A stretch of DNA of 20,153 nt from Candidatus Cloacimonadota bacterium (GCA_029934195.1 JAOZMQ010000010.1:1-20153); one strand, 5' to 3'. Counted from the first letter of the stretch, positions 1 to 7,653 are shown. Made by a program: numbers and translations. Notes: a model not told the origin generated them from the sequence alone.

Positions 1-1
1 T

Positions 2-55
2 AAGATATCACTTGATGGACATGAAACTACTCATAAAATGTTGATGCTAAAATAA
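2..55 (+). CDS. 3' end of a protein with a T9SS-like C-terminal sorting tail (partial)
   Basis: The open frame enters from the left edge and ends at TAA 53-55, giving the last 17 residues KISLDGHETTHKMLMLK. This closely resembles the end of the type IX secretion sorting domain (Por_Secre_tail, TIGR04183), whose last strands usually read like YFYKL..G....TKKMLLLK with a terminal Lys. If so, the truncated gene encodes a secreted or cell-surface protein exported through the Sec and T9SS route. The rest of the gene lies outside the window, so the cargo type is unknown. A strong hairpin 15 bases after the stop fits the end of a transcription unit and supports this being a real gene end. Only the tail is visible, so the assignment rests on a short motif. 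Confidence 0.55.
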   Translation, partial: KISLDGHETTHKMLMLK

Positions 56-67
56 GTTAAATTACTT

Positions 68-117
68 TTCCGCTCATTAATTGAGAAGAAATAATATTAA
101 TGAGCGGAATTTTATCT
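68..117 (+). terminator. Rho-independent terminator after the partial first gene
   Basis: Bases 68-80 pair perfectly with 97-109 (core CCGCTCATTAA against TTAATGAGCGG, 13 bp with two flanking T-A pairs), with a 16-base loop, followed by a T-rich stretch at 110-117. It begins 12 bases after the TAA at 53-55. A T run also lies on the other side (66-69), so it could work weakly in both directions. Confidence 0.75.
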
Positions 118-354
118 CCTTACAACTCGAAACTACAAATTGCATACCAAAACCATTTACAACTAAAATTAGACAAATTAGAGTATAGATCATAATGCTT
201 CCAAAAAGTTATTTCTAAGAAATGAAATTATTTATTTACACAAAAATGTAGTTTCATTAATTGGAAAACTAAAAAAATAATTCGAGTCGCAAAGACGATA
301 GAACTGTAACTTGAAGATTTTCAGGAAAATAGAAAGCTCCACAAAGAGGTGAAA
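118..354. other. Intergenic spacer with a short CGCAAAGACG-like relic
   Basis: No convincing coding region was found. The minus-strand open frame across 321-566 is a shadow of the downstream ArsC-like gene. Around 283-300 the spacer reads gagtcgcaaagacgat, which resembles the short CGCAAAGACGC-type repeat scattered between genes of many bacteria. The last bases hold the AGAGGTG ribosome binding site of the gene starting at 355. I cannot name a clear promoter. Confidence 0.35.
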
Positions 355-699
355 ATGAATATACAAATATTTGGATTTAAGAAATGTTCAGACACCAGAA
401 AAGCAGAACGTTTTTTTAAAGAGAGAAAAATTAAATTCCAACTCGTAAATCTTTCTGAAAAAGGAATGAGTAAAGGAGAATTAACAAAAGTTGCTGCCGT
501 TATTGGCATTAAAAACCTGATTAATATTGAATCGAAACAATATGAAAAAAGAAATTTAAAGTACATTCGGCATGATATTCAAACAGTTCTTTTGGAAGAT
601 TCTTTACTTTTTAAAACTCCTATTGTTAGAAATGGCAGTAGATCGACTGTCGGTTATCAACCGGAAATATGGAAATCTTGGATATCGGAAGAAAAATAG
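355..699 (+). CDS. ArsC/Spx/YffB-family thioredoxin-fold protein
   Basis: A 114-residue protein of the arsenate reductase-like (ArsC/Spx) family, a thioredoxin-fold group that includes glutathione- or thioredoxin-dependent arsenate reductases and proteins of unknown substrate. The N-terminal motif FGFKKCSDTRKA places the single active Cys at residue 11; the second Cys of a CxxC pair is absent (CSDT). The cis-Pro segment TPIVRNG at 88-94 and the following TVGYQPEIW are typical of the family, as is the full length. ATG 355 is preferred over GTG 349 because AGAGGTG (345-351) sits correctly as its ribosome binding site. The stop is one base before the likely start of the next gene, so the two are probably co-transcribed and coupled. 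The protein is presumably cytoplasmic. Arsenate activity cannot be claimed from sequence; no ars genes are nearby. Confidence 0.85.
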   Translation: MNIQIFGFKKCSDTRKAERFFKERKIKFQLVNLSEKGMSKGELTKVAAVIGIKNLINIESKQYEKRNLKYIRHDIQTVLLEDSLLFKTPIVRNGSRSTVGYQPEIWKSWISEEK

Positions 700-700
700 A

Positions 701-2119
701 TTGGCATTATTTATTCAAATCAAGGAATCATTAATCGTAAAATTTTTTATCTGGATTTTATTTTTTTCAATAAACAGTTTTCTTTATGGATTCAACTATT
801 TTTCTCCAATTATAAAATCAGAATATATTCATTTTTCGGAATTTGATCAAGAATTCAATCTCAAATTTAAGAACATAATTATAAATTCAGAAGTGGTACA
901 AAAGGATTCCATCTCTTTTATCAGAGGCAAAAACTATACTATAAATTATGAGAAAGGAATTTTTATTTATAAAGATTTTCCTGAAAATTTAGATTCAGTT
1001 GAGATTGAATATTTAATCTATCCGGAAAAACTTTTAACAAGATTTTCTTATTATGAAGAACAAGAATATAATAATGAAAGAGAGCTAAAGAGCTTAAAAC
1101 AAAGGAATCAAAGCATTTGGGAATTCCAAAATAATCCCAAGCTCAATATTGCAGGAAGTAAAAGTGTTGCTGTTTCATTTAGCAATAATGAAGAAATCGG
1201 AGTCGATCAATCTCTTTTTCTTAAATTAGATGGAGAAATTTCTCCGAATGTTTTTATTGAAGCACAACTTAATGATAGTCAATCACCAATAACTCCTGAA
1301 GGTAATTCTCGTGAATTAAGTAGCCTTGATCAAATTTACTTGAAATTGTATGGAAATCAATATGAAGTAGCTTTTGGTGATTTGGATTTTGAGATAAATG
1401 ACACAAAATTGATAAATTATAATCCATTGTATGAAGGTTTACGAGTTTCTTGGTTTGGAAAAAATGAATACAAAGCAGCAATGGCAATTTCAAAAGGTAA
1501 AAATTCCAGCTATGAATTTTCCGGAGAAGATGGGAAACAGGGTCCTTATTATTTGTATCTCGGCAATAATTTGGAATCTATTCAAATTATTGCAGGATCC
1601 GAATCTATATTTTTAAATGGTGTTATTTTGCAACGCGGAAATGATTATTCAATAGATTATTCAGAAGGAAGTATTACTTTTAAGAATAAATATTTTGTTG
1701 GAACAAACTCAAAAATTAGAGCTGAATTTCAATATACCGATGAATTTTATCGTAATAATATGTATTTGAGTGCTAATAAAATAAAGCTGACAGATAAAAT
1801 TTCTATAGCGAGCAACTTAATTTTTCGGAAAGATGACAAAGAAAATCCACTGCAAAATGATTTTTCTGAAGCAGATATTGATATTCTAAAATCAAGTGGC
1901 GATAATTCTATTTGGAGCGATGGTGTTACGGAAACAGAAATCGGAAGCGGTAATTATGTAAAAATTGACAGTGACGAAGAAATATATTATGAATATGTAG
2001 GTTTTGATTCAACTGGTAATTATCTTCTTCATTTTGAATATGTTGGAGCTGGAAGAGGCTCATATTCTCATAATGATTCTGACCCATACGGAAAATTCAT
2101 TTATAGCGGAGATTTTTAG
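701..2119 (+). CDS. N-terminal part of a large exported outer-membrane protein, frame-split
   Basis: Read from TTG 701 (GGAAG at 687-691 upstream), this gives 472 residues. Residues about 10-30 form a hydrophobic signal peptide (LIVKFFIWILFFSINSFLYG), so the protein is exported. In-frame codons upstream to 572 overlap the ArsC-like gene and would place a non-signal extension before the hydrophobic stretch; ATG 632 is an alternative start. The rest is beta-rich: two segments of the form RG-x-x-Y-x-I-x-Y-x-x-G-x-I (about residues 75-90 and 310-327), an LKLDGEISPNVFIEAQL segment followed by a PEGNSREL motif (about 175-205), and AFGDLDFEI (about 224-232). Such G-x-DY-x-ID elements also occur in the T9SS translocon SprA, a resemblance at motif level only. 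The frame stops at TAG 2117-2119 while homologous-looking sequence continues in the -1 frame, so this is best seen as the first 42% of a gene continuing to 4,080. Exact function is unknown. Confidence 0.7.
   Translation: MALFIQIKESLIVKFFIWILFFSINSFLYGFNYFSPIIKSEYIHFSEFDQEFNLKFKNIIINSEVVQKDSISFIRGKNYTINYEKGIFIYKDFPENLDSVEIEYLIYPEKLLTRFSYYEEQEYNNERELKSLKQRNQSIWEFQNNPKLNIAGSKSVAVSFSNNEEIGVDQSLFLKLDGEISPNVFIEAQLNDSQSPITPEGNSRELSSLDQIYLKLYGNQYEVAFGDLDFEINDTKLINYNPLYEGLRVSWFGKNEYKAAMAISKGKNSSYEFSGEDGKQGPYYLYLGNNLESIQIIAGSESIFLNGVILQRGNDYSIDYSEGSITFKNKYFVGTNSKIRAEFQYTDEFYRNNMYLSANKIKLTDKISIASNLIFRKDDKENPLQNDFSEADIDILKSSGDNSIWSDGVTETEIGSGNYVKIDSDEEIYYEYVGFDSTGNYLLHFEYVGAGRGSYSHNDSDPYGKFIYSGDF
2107..2119 (+). 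other. Frame-change site joining the two halves of the outer-membrane gene
   Basis: The first frame ends GAT TTT TAG (2111-2119). The second frame (-1) is open only from 2107, after a TAG at 2104-2106, so the shift must lie within these 13 bases. They contain a run of five T (2113-2117). Slipping one base back on TTT at the stop gives GDF-LGDWLPQEELKAPEE, a smooth continuation. One missing T in a T6 run, either a real mutation or a base-calling error, would produce the same picture. A programmed -1 shift is possible, but the ATTTTTA heptamer is not the ideal TTTTTTA, and I saw no strong downstream stem. Confidence 0.75.
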
Positions 2120-2142
2120 GAGATTGGCTTCCACAAGAAGAA

Positions 2143-4080
2143 TTGAAAGCACCGGAGGAAATAGCTAATTATGATGTAAATTTGATTTATTTATCTGATA
2201 ATTTTTATCTGAAAACAGAAGGATTATTTTCTGAATATGATAAAAATACATTTTCTTCAAAAAATGATAACGATAATTCAGCATATTCTACTTTCAGCGA
2301 GTTTAAATATTATCCAGATTTTGATAAAATAAAACTGGAATTAAAAATTAATGCTTACTCAAAAAGTGAAAATCTAATAACTTTTAGTGATTTTAAAGAT
2401 GATTTCACTGATTTTAGGATTGCTGATTTTGCGGAGAATGATTCTTTACAATCATTGCAACTTTTTGGTCAATTTAAACTAAACTTCAAGAATTATATAA
2501 TTCCTGAAATCAAAATTTTCAATAAAGAAATAAATAATTTTTCTAATTTTAAAGGTATTTCTTATAATACTGTTTTCAAGCAAAAGTACTATTTACCGCA
2601 ATTGAAATTGATGTATCAAAAATGGGAACAATCTTATGAAGAGTTTTTTATTGAACAGGCAAAATTTGATGATTATTTTTTGAGCTTTGAATACCGACTG
2701 TACAAATTTCTATTGAAAGGAAATTATCAGAATACAATATTTGAAGAGGAATTTCAAAATATTCAGATTGATACTCAAATGGATAAGCTTGGAAAGAAAA
2801 ATGTTAAGAGAAAAATATCTTGGGAAACAGAAAATTGGAGTAATAAATATGTTAGATTTTTCTATAATCAAGAGACTGAATTTAACAAATTAAAAAGTTG
2901 GGAAAAAATCAGTCTTACTGATACTTATGGCTCTGAAATGTTTTCAACAGGGAAAAATCACACCTACAAAATTTTGTACTCGCAACTAAAAACTTTTAAC
3001 AGCGATGTGGAAGTCACGGATACAAAGTTTGATATGGCTGAATTGATTTTCAGAAACGAGTTTTTGAAAGATGGTCTCGTCTCTAATGCACATTATGAAT
3101 TGAAAAATCTTGAATTTTATCCGCGTTTGAGAGAACTATTTTATGTTGGAGAATCTGTTGGAAATTATGATAGTACCGGAGTTTTTCTTGAAGAAGGTGG
3201 TTTTGATTGGTTATACTTGAATGTTGGTGAGCCAGAATTATCAATTGATGTTAACATGGATATTTCTCTTTATTTTACTCCTTCAAAATTCTTAAAGAAA
3301 GATAAAAAAATCTTTGGTATGAATTTGAATTATTTACGAAAATTGGAAACAGAAACCTATTATCAAATATCTGAAAATTCAAATTCTAATAAAAAAAAGG
3401 AAATTTATACTTTGAATCCGAATTATATTTTGAATGAAAATACTACCATTTATGGAAAAAAAGTTTATCGACAAACTTTGTGGTATGATTTAATTCATCG
3501 AAAAATGTCTTTAAAAGCTGAATACCAAATGGAAAAAAATCTTGATAATAGATACCAAAATAGTGATTGGCGTTATGTTGATTTTTATAAAATTTCTGGT
3601 CGCTATAATGTTCTGAAAATTCATTCAATTGAAGCCGGTTATTCTTATGAAATTGAAGAGGAATCTTTGTATAAATCTTCCATAAAATCAGATGAATATT
3701 ATGGAGAAATCAGAACAAGATTCAACAGAAACTTAATACTAAACCATAATTTTTTGTTAACTTTGGAAAATGGAAATAATGAGGTAAATAAAGACAATTA
3801 TAATATTAAAAGTTATGAGTTCAAAGAAATTGCTACAATTTTCATTAAAAGAAAGTATCGTATTTTTGCAAAAGTTACTTTCCGAAGAAACAATAGAACC
3901 GGATCGGAATATTTGAATTTCCTACCTGATAAACGAAACGGAAATATTCTTTTATGGAATTTGAATCTCGATTATAAAATGAATGAATTTATGAAATCCA
4001 CTCTTACATATTCCGGTGATTTATATCCCAAAGAAAAAGCAACGCATAAAATAACTTTGGAATTGAGAGCTGAATTTTAA
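2143..4080 (+). CDS. C-terminal part of the outer-membrane protein, predicted beta-barrel
   Basis: About 645 residues in the -1 frame relative to the upstream piece; the frame is open from 2107. The first possible start, TTG 2143, lacks a good ribosome binding site, and GGAGG at 2154-2158 leads only to an out-of-frame ATG, so independent translation is unlikely. The sequence is rich in alternating aromatic and polar residues separated by short turns, for example GRYNVLKIHSIEAGYSYEIE and YKMNEFMKSTLTYSGDLYP. It ends THKITLELRAEF, with a terminal Phe like the beta-signal recognised by the BAM complex. No catalytic motif, Cys or transmembrane helix is evident. The likely picture is an outer-membrane barrel attached to the periplasmic N-terminal domains encoded upstream. 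No named family can be given with confidence. Confidence 0.7.
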   Translation: MKAPEEIANYDVNLIYLSDNFYLKTEGLFSEYDKNTFSSKNDNDNSAYSTFSEFKYYPDFDKIKLELKINAYSKSENLITFSDFKDDFTDFRIADFAENDSLQSLQLFGQFKLNFKNYIIPEIKIFNKEINNFSNFKGISYNTVFKQKYYLPQLKLMYQKWEQSYEEFFIEQAKFDDYFLSFEYRLYKFLLKGNYQNTIFEEEFQNIQIDTQMDKLGKKNVKRKISWETENWSNKYVRFFYNQETEFNKLKSWEKISLTDTYGSEMFSTGKNHTYKILYSQLKTFNSDVEVTDTKFDMAELIFRNEFLKDGLVSNAHYELKNLEFYPRLRELFYVGESVGNYDSTGVFLEEGGFDWLYLNVGEPELSIDVNMDISLYFTPSKFLKKDKKIFGMNLNYLRKLETETYYQISENSNSNKKKEIYTLNPNYILNENTTIYGKKVYRQTLWYDLIHRKMSLKAEYQMEKNLDNRYQNSDWRYVDFYKISGRYNVLKIHSIEAGYSYEIEEESLYKSSIKSDEYYGEIRTRFNRNLILNHNFLLTLENGNNEVNKDNYNIKSYEFKEIATIFIKRKYRIFAKVTFRRNNRTGSEYLNFLPDKRNGNILLWNLNLDYKMNEFMKSTLTYSGDLYPKEKATHKITLELRAEF

Positions 4081-4617
4081 TTATTAATAACATCAGAACA
4101 TCTGACTCATAACTCTTTTTTTGCTAATTCTATAAATAGATGGTAGTTACAAAATTTCGCAATTTCTTTTTTAAGATTTTAATGTGACCTAATAATTTAA
4201 TCAACAATTTGCCTTTGTGCTCTTTCCTTTGCGACTTTGCGAAGAAAGAATTTCTTTTTACGGAGAGTAAAATGTGTACATTTTTTTAATCAGTACATTT
4301 CTGGAGAACGAGTACGATTCTGGAGAACGAGTACGATTCTGGAGAAAAGAAATTAAAATTCTTCATTTGTTTGTGTTTACGATAAATCAAACAAAAGATT
4401 ATTTTAAAAACTGGTATCATTTTAAAATTTATGAGACCAAGTTTTCTGAGGTTAGATGTTCTGAATGCAAGTTCTATACATTATTTAGAATTCAGCCACT
4501 GATTATACAAGATTATATAGACAAAATTAATCACTAAAAAAAAATGATTACAAGATGATACAATAGAACAATTTCAAGTCAAACTATTGTAAATTTATTT
4601 CCAATAAAAGAGGAAAA
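4081..4617. other. 537-bp gene-poor spacer with decayed repeat pieces
   Basis: No credible gene. The 87-codon open frame at 4274-4537 begins without a clear ribosome binding site, runs through the tandem repeat and encodes nothing recognisable. A stretch at 4210-4245 reads like a degenerate CCTTTGCGACTTTGCG element. A weak hairpin with a 5-bp stem (4093-4105) precedes a T7 run (4116-4122) and might end the upstream unit poorly. An 8-bp inverted repeat (4559-4566 with 4584-4591) lies just before rnhC. AGAGGAAAA before 4618 is the rnhC ribosome binding site. Confidence 0.5.
4300..4346. repeat. 19-bp direct tandem repeat, about 2.5 copies
   Basis: The unit TCTGGAGAACGAGTACGAT occurs at 4300-4318 and again, identical, at 4319-4337; a third copy is cut after nine bases at 4346. 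The unit length is not a multiple of three and the region looks non-coding. It resembles slippage or local duplication rather than a phased regulatory array. Confidence 0.9.
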
Positions 4618-5559
4618 ATGGAAGAATTATTATTATCAGCAATGAAAAAAATCATTGAAAAATGTTACCATCATAATTTGACTTTAAATGATGAAAAAGA
4701 AATTAATTATGGAGTACAATTGAAATTTTCGAGAGGAGAACTTGAAATCCCACTCAATATCTATTTTTCAAAAAAAAAAGGGGTTTCTTATGTCATTGGT
4801 GGCTCTCCCAAAAATCTTCTTCGTTGGGAGATGGAACAAATTGTAAGTAGCAAACAAACAATTGCTACACATAAAAAATCAATGCATAATTGGAAAATGT
4901 GGGCTGGTTCTGATGAATCCGGTAAAGGTGATTTTTTTGGTGCTTTAGTCACAGCTTCTTTTATTATGACAGAAAAAATTCAAAAGGATATATCAACTTG
5001 GGGAATTCAGGATTCCAAGAAAATTAAAGACTCAGATATTATAAAATTAGCAAAACGTCTTTACAAAAATTATCGTTCTCATATTGAAGTTTTAGTTCTA
5101 AGACCTCAAAAATATAATGAATTGTACAAAAAATTCCGAGAAAAAAATAAAAAATTAAATGCACTTTTAGCTTGGATGCACACAAGAATAATTCTTAATT
5201 TAAAAGAGAAACATAATTTTGAAGGAGCTGTTGTTGATAAATTTTCAAGTGATTCCAATCTCATTAGTTCATTAAAAGATTTTAAGGAAATAAAACTTGT
5301 TCATAGAATTAAAGCCGAAGAAGATTCAGCGGTTGCTTGTGCATCAATTATAGCGAGATACCACTTCCTTCAAAGTATTGATGAGCTTTCAGAAAAGTAC
5401 GGGATAAAATTTCCCAAAGGTGCATCTAAAAAAGTAATATCACAAGGTAAAATATTTGCAGAAAAGTTTTCATTAGAAAGATTGAATGAAGTTGCAAAAA
5501 TACATTTCGTTACTTATGAAAAAATTGAGGCTACATTGAATAAAAAGGAGATCAAATGA
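4618..5559 (+). CDS. rnhC: Ribonuclease HIII
   Basis: A 313-residue RNase HIII, which cuts the RNA strand of RNA-DNA hybrids in the cytoplasm and so removes R-loops and primers. An N-terminal TBP-like substrate-binding domain (about residues 1-85, including KKGVSYVIGG) precedes the RNase H fold. Visible active-site elements are GSDESGKG (97-104) with D99 and E100, D207 in AVVDKFS, and E235/D236 in KAEEDSAVACASIIAR. The GSDESGKGD motif and the N-terminal domain separate HIII from RNase HII (rnhB), and the length is normal for HIII. The start is clear: ATG 4618 follows AAAGAGGAAAA. The gene overlaps hldD by ATGA at its end, so the two are translationally coupled, although their functions are not obviously related. 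Confidence 0.95.
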   Translation: MEELLLSAMKKIIEKCYHHNLTLNDEKEINYGVQLKFSRGELEIPLNIYFSKKKGVSYVIGGSPKNLLRWEMEQIVSSKQTIATHKKSMHNWKMWAGSDESGKGDFFGALVTASFIMTEKIQKDISTWGIQDSKKIKDSDIIKLAKRLYKNYRSHIEVLVLRPQKYNELYKKFREKNKKLNALLAWMHTRIILNLKEKHNFEGAVVDKFSSDSNLISSLKDFKEIKLVHRIKAEEDSAVACASIIARYHFLQSIDELSEKYGIKFPKGASKKVISQGKIFAEKFSLERLNEVAKIHFVTYEKIEATLNKKEIK

Positions 5560-6527
5560 TTATTGTAACAGGTGGTGCCGGTTTTATTGGAAGCTGTATT
5601 GTTTCCAAATTAAATCAAGAAGGAATAGATGATATTTTAATAGTTGATAATTTGGGGAAGAGTGACAAATGGAAAAATCTTGTTAATAAGAAATATTCAG
5701 ATTTCATTCATAAATCGGATTTTCTTAAATTACTTTTTTCTAGAAAAATTGAGGGAAAAATCGAAAGTATTATTCATATGGGAGCTTGCTCATCTACAAC
5801 AGAAAAAGATGCAGATTATTTAATGGAAAATAATTTCCATTTTACAAAAAAATTAGCAGATTATTGTATAGAATATGAAATTCGCTTCATATATGCAAGT
5901 AGTGCTTCAACTTACGGAAATGGTTTAAAAGGTTTTTCTGATGATGTAAATAAAATTCCTTCTCTTGTTCCTGAACATATCTATGGTTATTCCAAACAAA
6001 TAATGGATCAATGGGTATTACAAACCAATAATATCAATGAGATTTGTGGGTTGAAATTCTTCAATGTTTTTGGACCAAATGAATATCATAAAGATTTTAT
6101 GAAAAGTGTTGTTTATAAAGCATATCATACAATAAAAGAAACCGGGAAATTTAATTTATTCAAATCATATAAAAAAGAATTTGCAGATGGTCAACAACAA
6201 CGGGATTTCGTTTATGTAAAAGATGTTGTTGATATTATCTGGTGGCTATTAAATAATAAAGAAGTAAATGGAATTTATAACATTGGTACCGGAAAAGCAA
6301 GAAGTTGGATTGATTTGGTTACAGCTGTTTTTCAAGCAATGAATCTTAAACCGGAAATCGAGTTTATTGAAATGCCTGATGAATTGAAAGATCGATATCA
6401 ATATTTTACACAAGCCGAAATGACAAAACTCTCCAATACCGGTTGTCCTTTAAATTTCCATTCTTTGGAAGAGGCAGTTAAAGATTATGTTGTTGAATAT
6501 CTTGCAAAAGATGATTTAATTTTTTAA
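5556..6527 (+). CDS. hldD: ADP-L-glycero-D-manno-heptose-6-epimerase
   Basis: A 323-residue extended short-chain dehydrogenase/reductase that inverts C6'' of ADP-D-glycero-D-manno-heptose, the last step in making the heptose donor for LPS inner core. The nucleotide-binding GGAGFIG is at residues 6-12, with D31-N32 after the second strand at the dinucleotide ribose position. The catalytic Ser lies in YASSASTYG (113-121; S116 matches the E. coli position) and the YxxxK pair is Y143/K147. FNVFGPNEYHK ends at K179, matching the second catalytic Lys region of E. coli HldD (K178). These features favour HldD over GalE-type epimerases. ATG 5556 overlaps the rnhC stop and follows AAGGAG. It implies heptose-containing LPS and hence a true outer membrane. 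No hldE, gmhA or gmhB is present in the window. Confidence 0.93.
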   Translation: MIIVTGGAGFIGSCIVSKLNQEGIDDILIVDNLGKSDKWKNLVNKKYSDFIHKSDFLKLLFSRKIEGKIESIIHMGACSSTTEKDADYLMENNFHFTKKLADYCIEYEIRFIYASSASTYGNGLKGFSDDVNKIPSLVPEHIYGYSKQIMDQWVLQTNNINEICGLKFFNVFGPNEYHKDFMKSVVYKAYHTIKETGKFNLFKSYKKEFADGQQQRDFVYVKDVVDIIWWLLNNKEVNGIYNIGTGKARSWIDLVTAVFQAMNLKPEIEFIEMPDELKDRYQYFTQAEMTKLSNTGCPLNFHSLEEAVKDYVVEYLAKDDLIF

Positions 6528-6549
6528 ATAAATTTATAAAAGAGGAAAA

Positions 6550-7530
6550 TTGAAAACAATTGTTTTAGAAAAGATGCCGGATTTATTTTGGGAAAAAATT
6601 GCGGAAAACAGATGGGAAAAGTATTTCTTTACTCCCAAAAATGAAATGACTTCTTATGATAAAATTGAGATTGTAATAATTCGGACAAGAGTAATTTTCC
6701 ATAAAGAATTGTTTGAAAAATTTCCAAAACTAAAAATGATTATCCGAGCTGGTACTGGATTTGATAATATTGATATTGAAGAAGGATTTAAACGAGGAAT
6801 CATTATTTGTAATACGCCTGAAGCAAATGCTCCTGCAGCTTTTGAACAAACAATCTCATACATTTTTGCTTTGATAAAACAGCAACCGATAATGAATTCT
6901 AATCTCCTAAATCATCTTTGGAAAAATGGATTAAAAATGAATTTAGAAATTGAAGATCTAAGGATTCTAATTGTAGGAGTCGGGAGAATCGGGAAACGAG
7001 TGGCAAATGCAATGAAATTACTTGGAGCAAAAGTAAAAGGAGTCGATCCATATTTATCAGAAGCAGAAATTCAAGAGTCAAAGATTGATTTTATTGATTA
7101 TGAAAGTGGATTAAAATGGTGCAATCTTTTGACCTTTCACTGTCCTTTAACTTTTGAGACTAAAAATTATTTTAACATGAAGTCATTTGATTTACTTTCT
7201 AATCCGATTTTTATAGTTAATTGTGCTCGTGGCTTAATTGTAAATGAAATGGCATTAAATTATGGATTGAGAAACAATCTTCTTTTGGGAGTTGCTCTTG
7301 ATGTTTTTGAACAAGAACCAAATCCAAAAATCACATTTCAACAAAACAAAAATGTGATTCTATCGCCACATATTGGAGCTTATACAAAGAAATCAAAAAA
7401 TCGAATGGCATTAGAAACTTTATTTGTTTGGTCACAATTTGTTTTTAAAAAAGTAATTATAAGAGGCTCTGTTCCAAAAAGACAAAAGCAGATTGCGATA
7501 TGTAGAACAATCTGCCAGATTGTTTATTAA
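6550..7530 (+). CDS. D-isomer-specific 2-hydroxyacid dehydrogenase (SerA-like)
   Basis: A 326-residue NAD-dependent dehydrogenase of the D-2-hydroxyacid family, which includes 3-phosphoglycerate, glycerate and lactate dehydrogenases. The substrate-side motif MIIRAGTGFDNID (63-75) and the Rossmann GVGRIG (143-148) with D166 as the likely NAD-ribose acidic residue are visible. So is the catalytic triad: R227 in NCARGLIVNE, E256 in DVFEQEP and H274 in SPHIGA. D166 favours NAD over NADP. There is no C-terminal ACT domain, unlike long SerA forms, so phosphoglycerate dehydrogenase is plausible but unproven. TTG 6550 is chosen because AAAAGAGGAAAA precedes it exactly as at rnhC. It sits 22 bases after hldD in the same operon. 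The last ten or more residues are encoded by a palindromic repeat and are unlike normal family ends. Confidence 0.9.
   Translation: MKTIVLEKMPDLFWEKIAENRWEKYFFTPKNEMTSYDKIEIVIIRTRVIFHKELFEKFPKLKMIIRAGTGFDNIDIEEGFKRGIIICNTPEANAPAAFEQTISYIFALIKQQPIMNSNLLNHLWKNGLKMNLEIEDLRILIVGVGRIGKRVANAMKLLGAKVKGVDPYLSEAEIQESKIDFIDYESGLKWCNLLTFHCPLTFETKNYFNMKSFDLLSNPIFIVNCARGLIVNEMALNYGLRNNLLLGVALDVFEQEPNPKITFQQNKNVILSPHIGAYTKKSKNRMALETLFVWSQFVFKKVIIRGSVPKRQKQIAICRTICQIVY
7488..7525 (+). repeat. REP-like palindromic repeat overlapping the dehydrogenase 3' end
   Basis: AACAATCTG (7506-7514) is mirrored around one base by CAGATTGTT (7516-7524). In addition GCAGATTG (7488-7495) is complementary to CAATCTGC (7508-7515), so two mutually exclusive hairpins are possible. 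The stop codon (7528-7530) lies just after. The second hairpin is followed by TTATTAAATTT and might act as a weak terminator. The appearance is that of a dispersed palindromic element that landed in the end of the gene. Confidence 0.6.
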
Positions 7531-7615
7531 ATTTCTCAACCTGTTAAAATCTTCTTAGAAAATTACTAAAACTTGTAACCGTAAGCTATTTATATGATTA
7601 GCGGGAAAAGAGAAT

Positions 7616-7653
7616 TATGAGGTCAGAAATTCTGAACTTCATATTTTTCTTTT
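7616..7653. terminator. Terminator between convergent units
   Basis: Bases 7616-7627 (TATGAGGTCAGA) pair with 7631-7643 (TCTGAACTTCATA) with one G-T pair, one bulged A and a 3-base loop, followed by TTTTTCTTTT. It lies in the gap between the + strand rnhC-hldD-dehydrogenase unit and the - strand lipoprotein gene. The downstream T tract favours the + strand; the opposite side (TTCTCTTTTCCC on the - strand) is weaker. Confidence 0.75.

Noticed and set aside
38..46. Possible gene start ATG TTG ATG near the left edge
   Set aside because: These codons are internal to the partial frame ending at 55 and are followed at once by its stop.
4093..4122. Weak hairpin TCAGA/TCTGA then T7 after the outer-membrane gene
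   Set aside because: Five-bp stem and a 10-base gap before the T run are too weak to call a terminator.
4274..4537. 87-codon + strand open frame
   Set aside because: It runs through the tandem repeat, lacks a proper ribosome binding site and shows no family motif; composition fits non-coding spacer.
4559..4591. 8-bp inverted repeat before rnhC
   Set aside because: All but two pairs are A-T and the loop is 17 bases; chance occurrence is likely in such AT-rich DNA.
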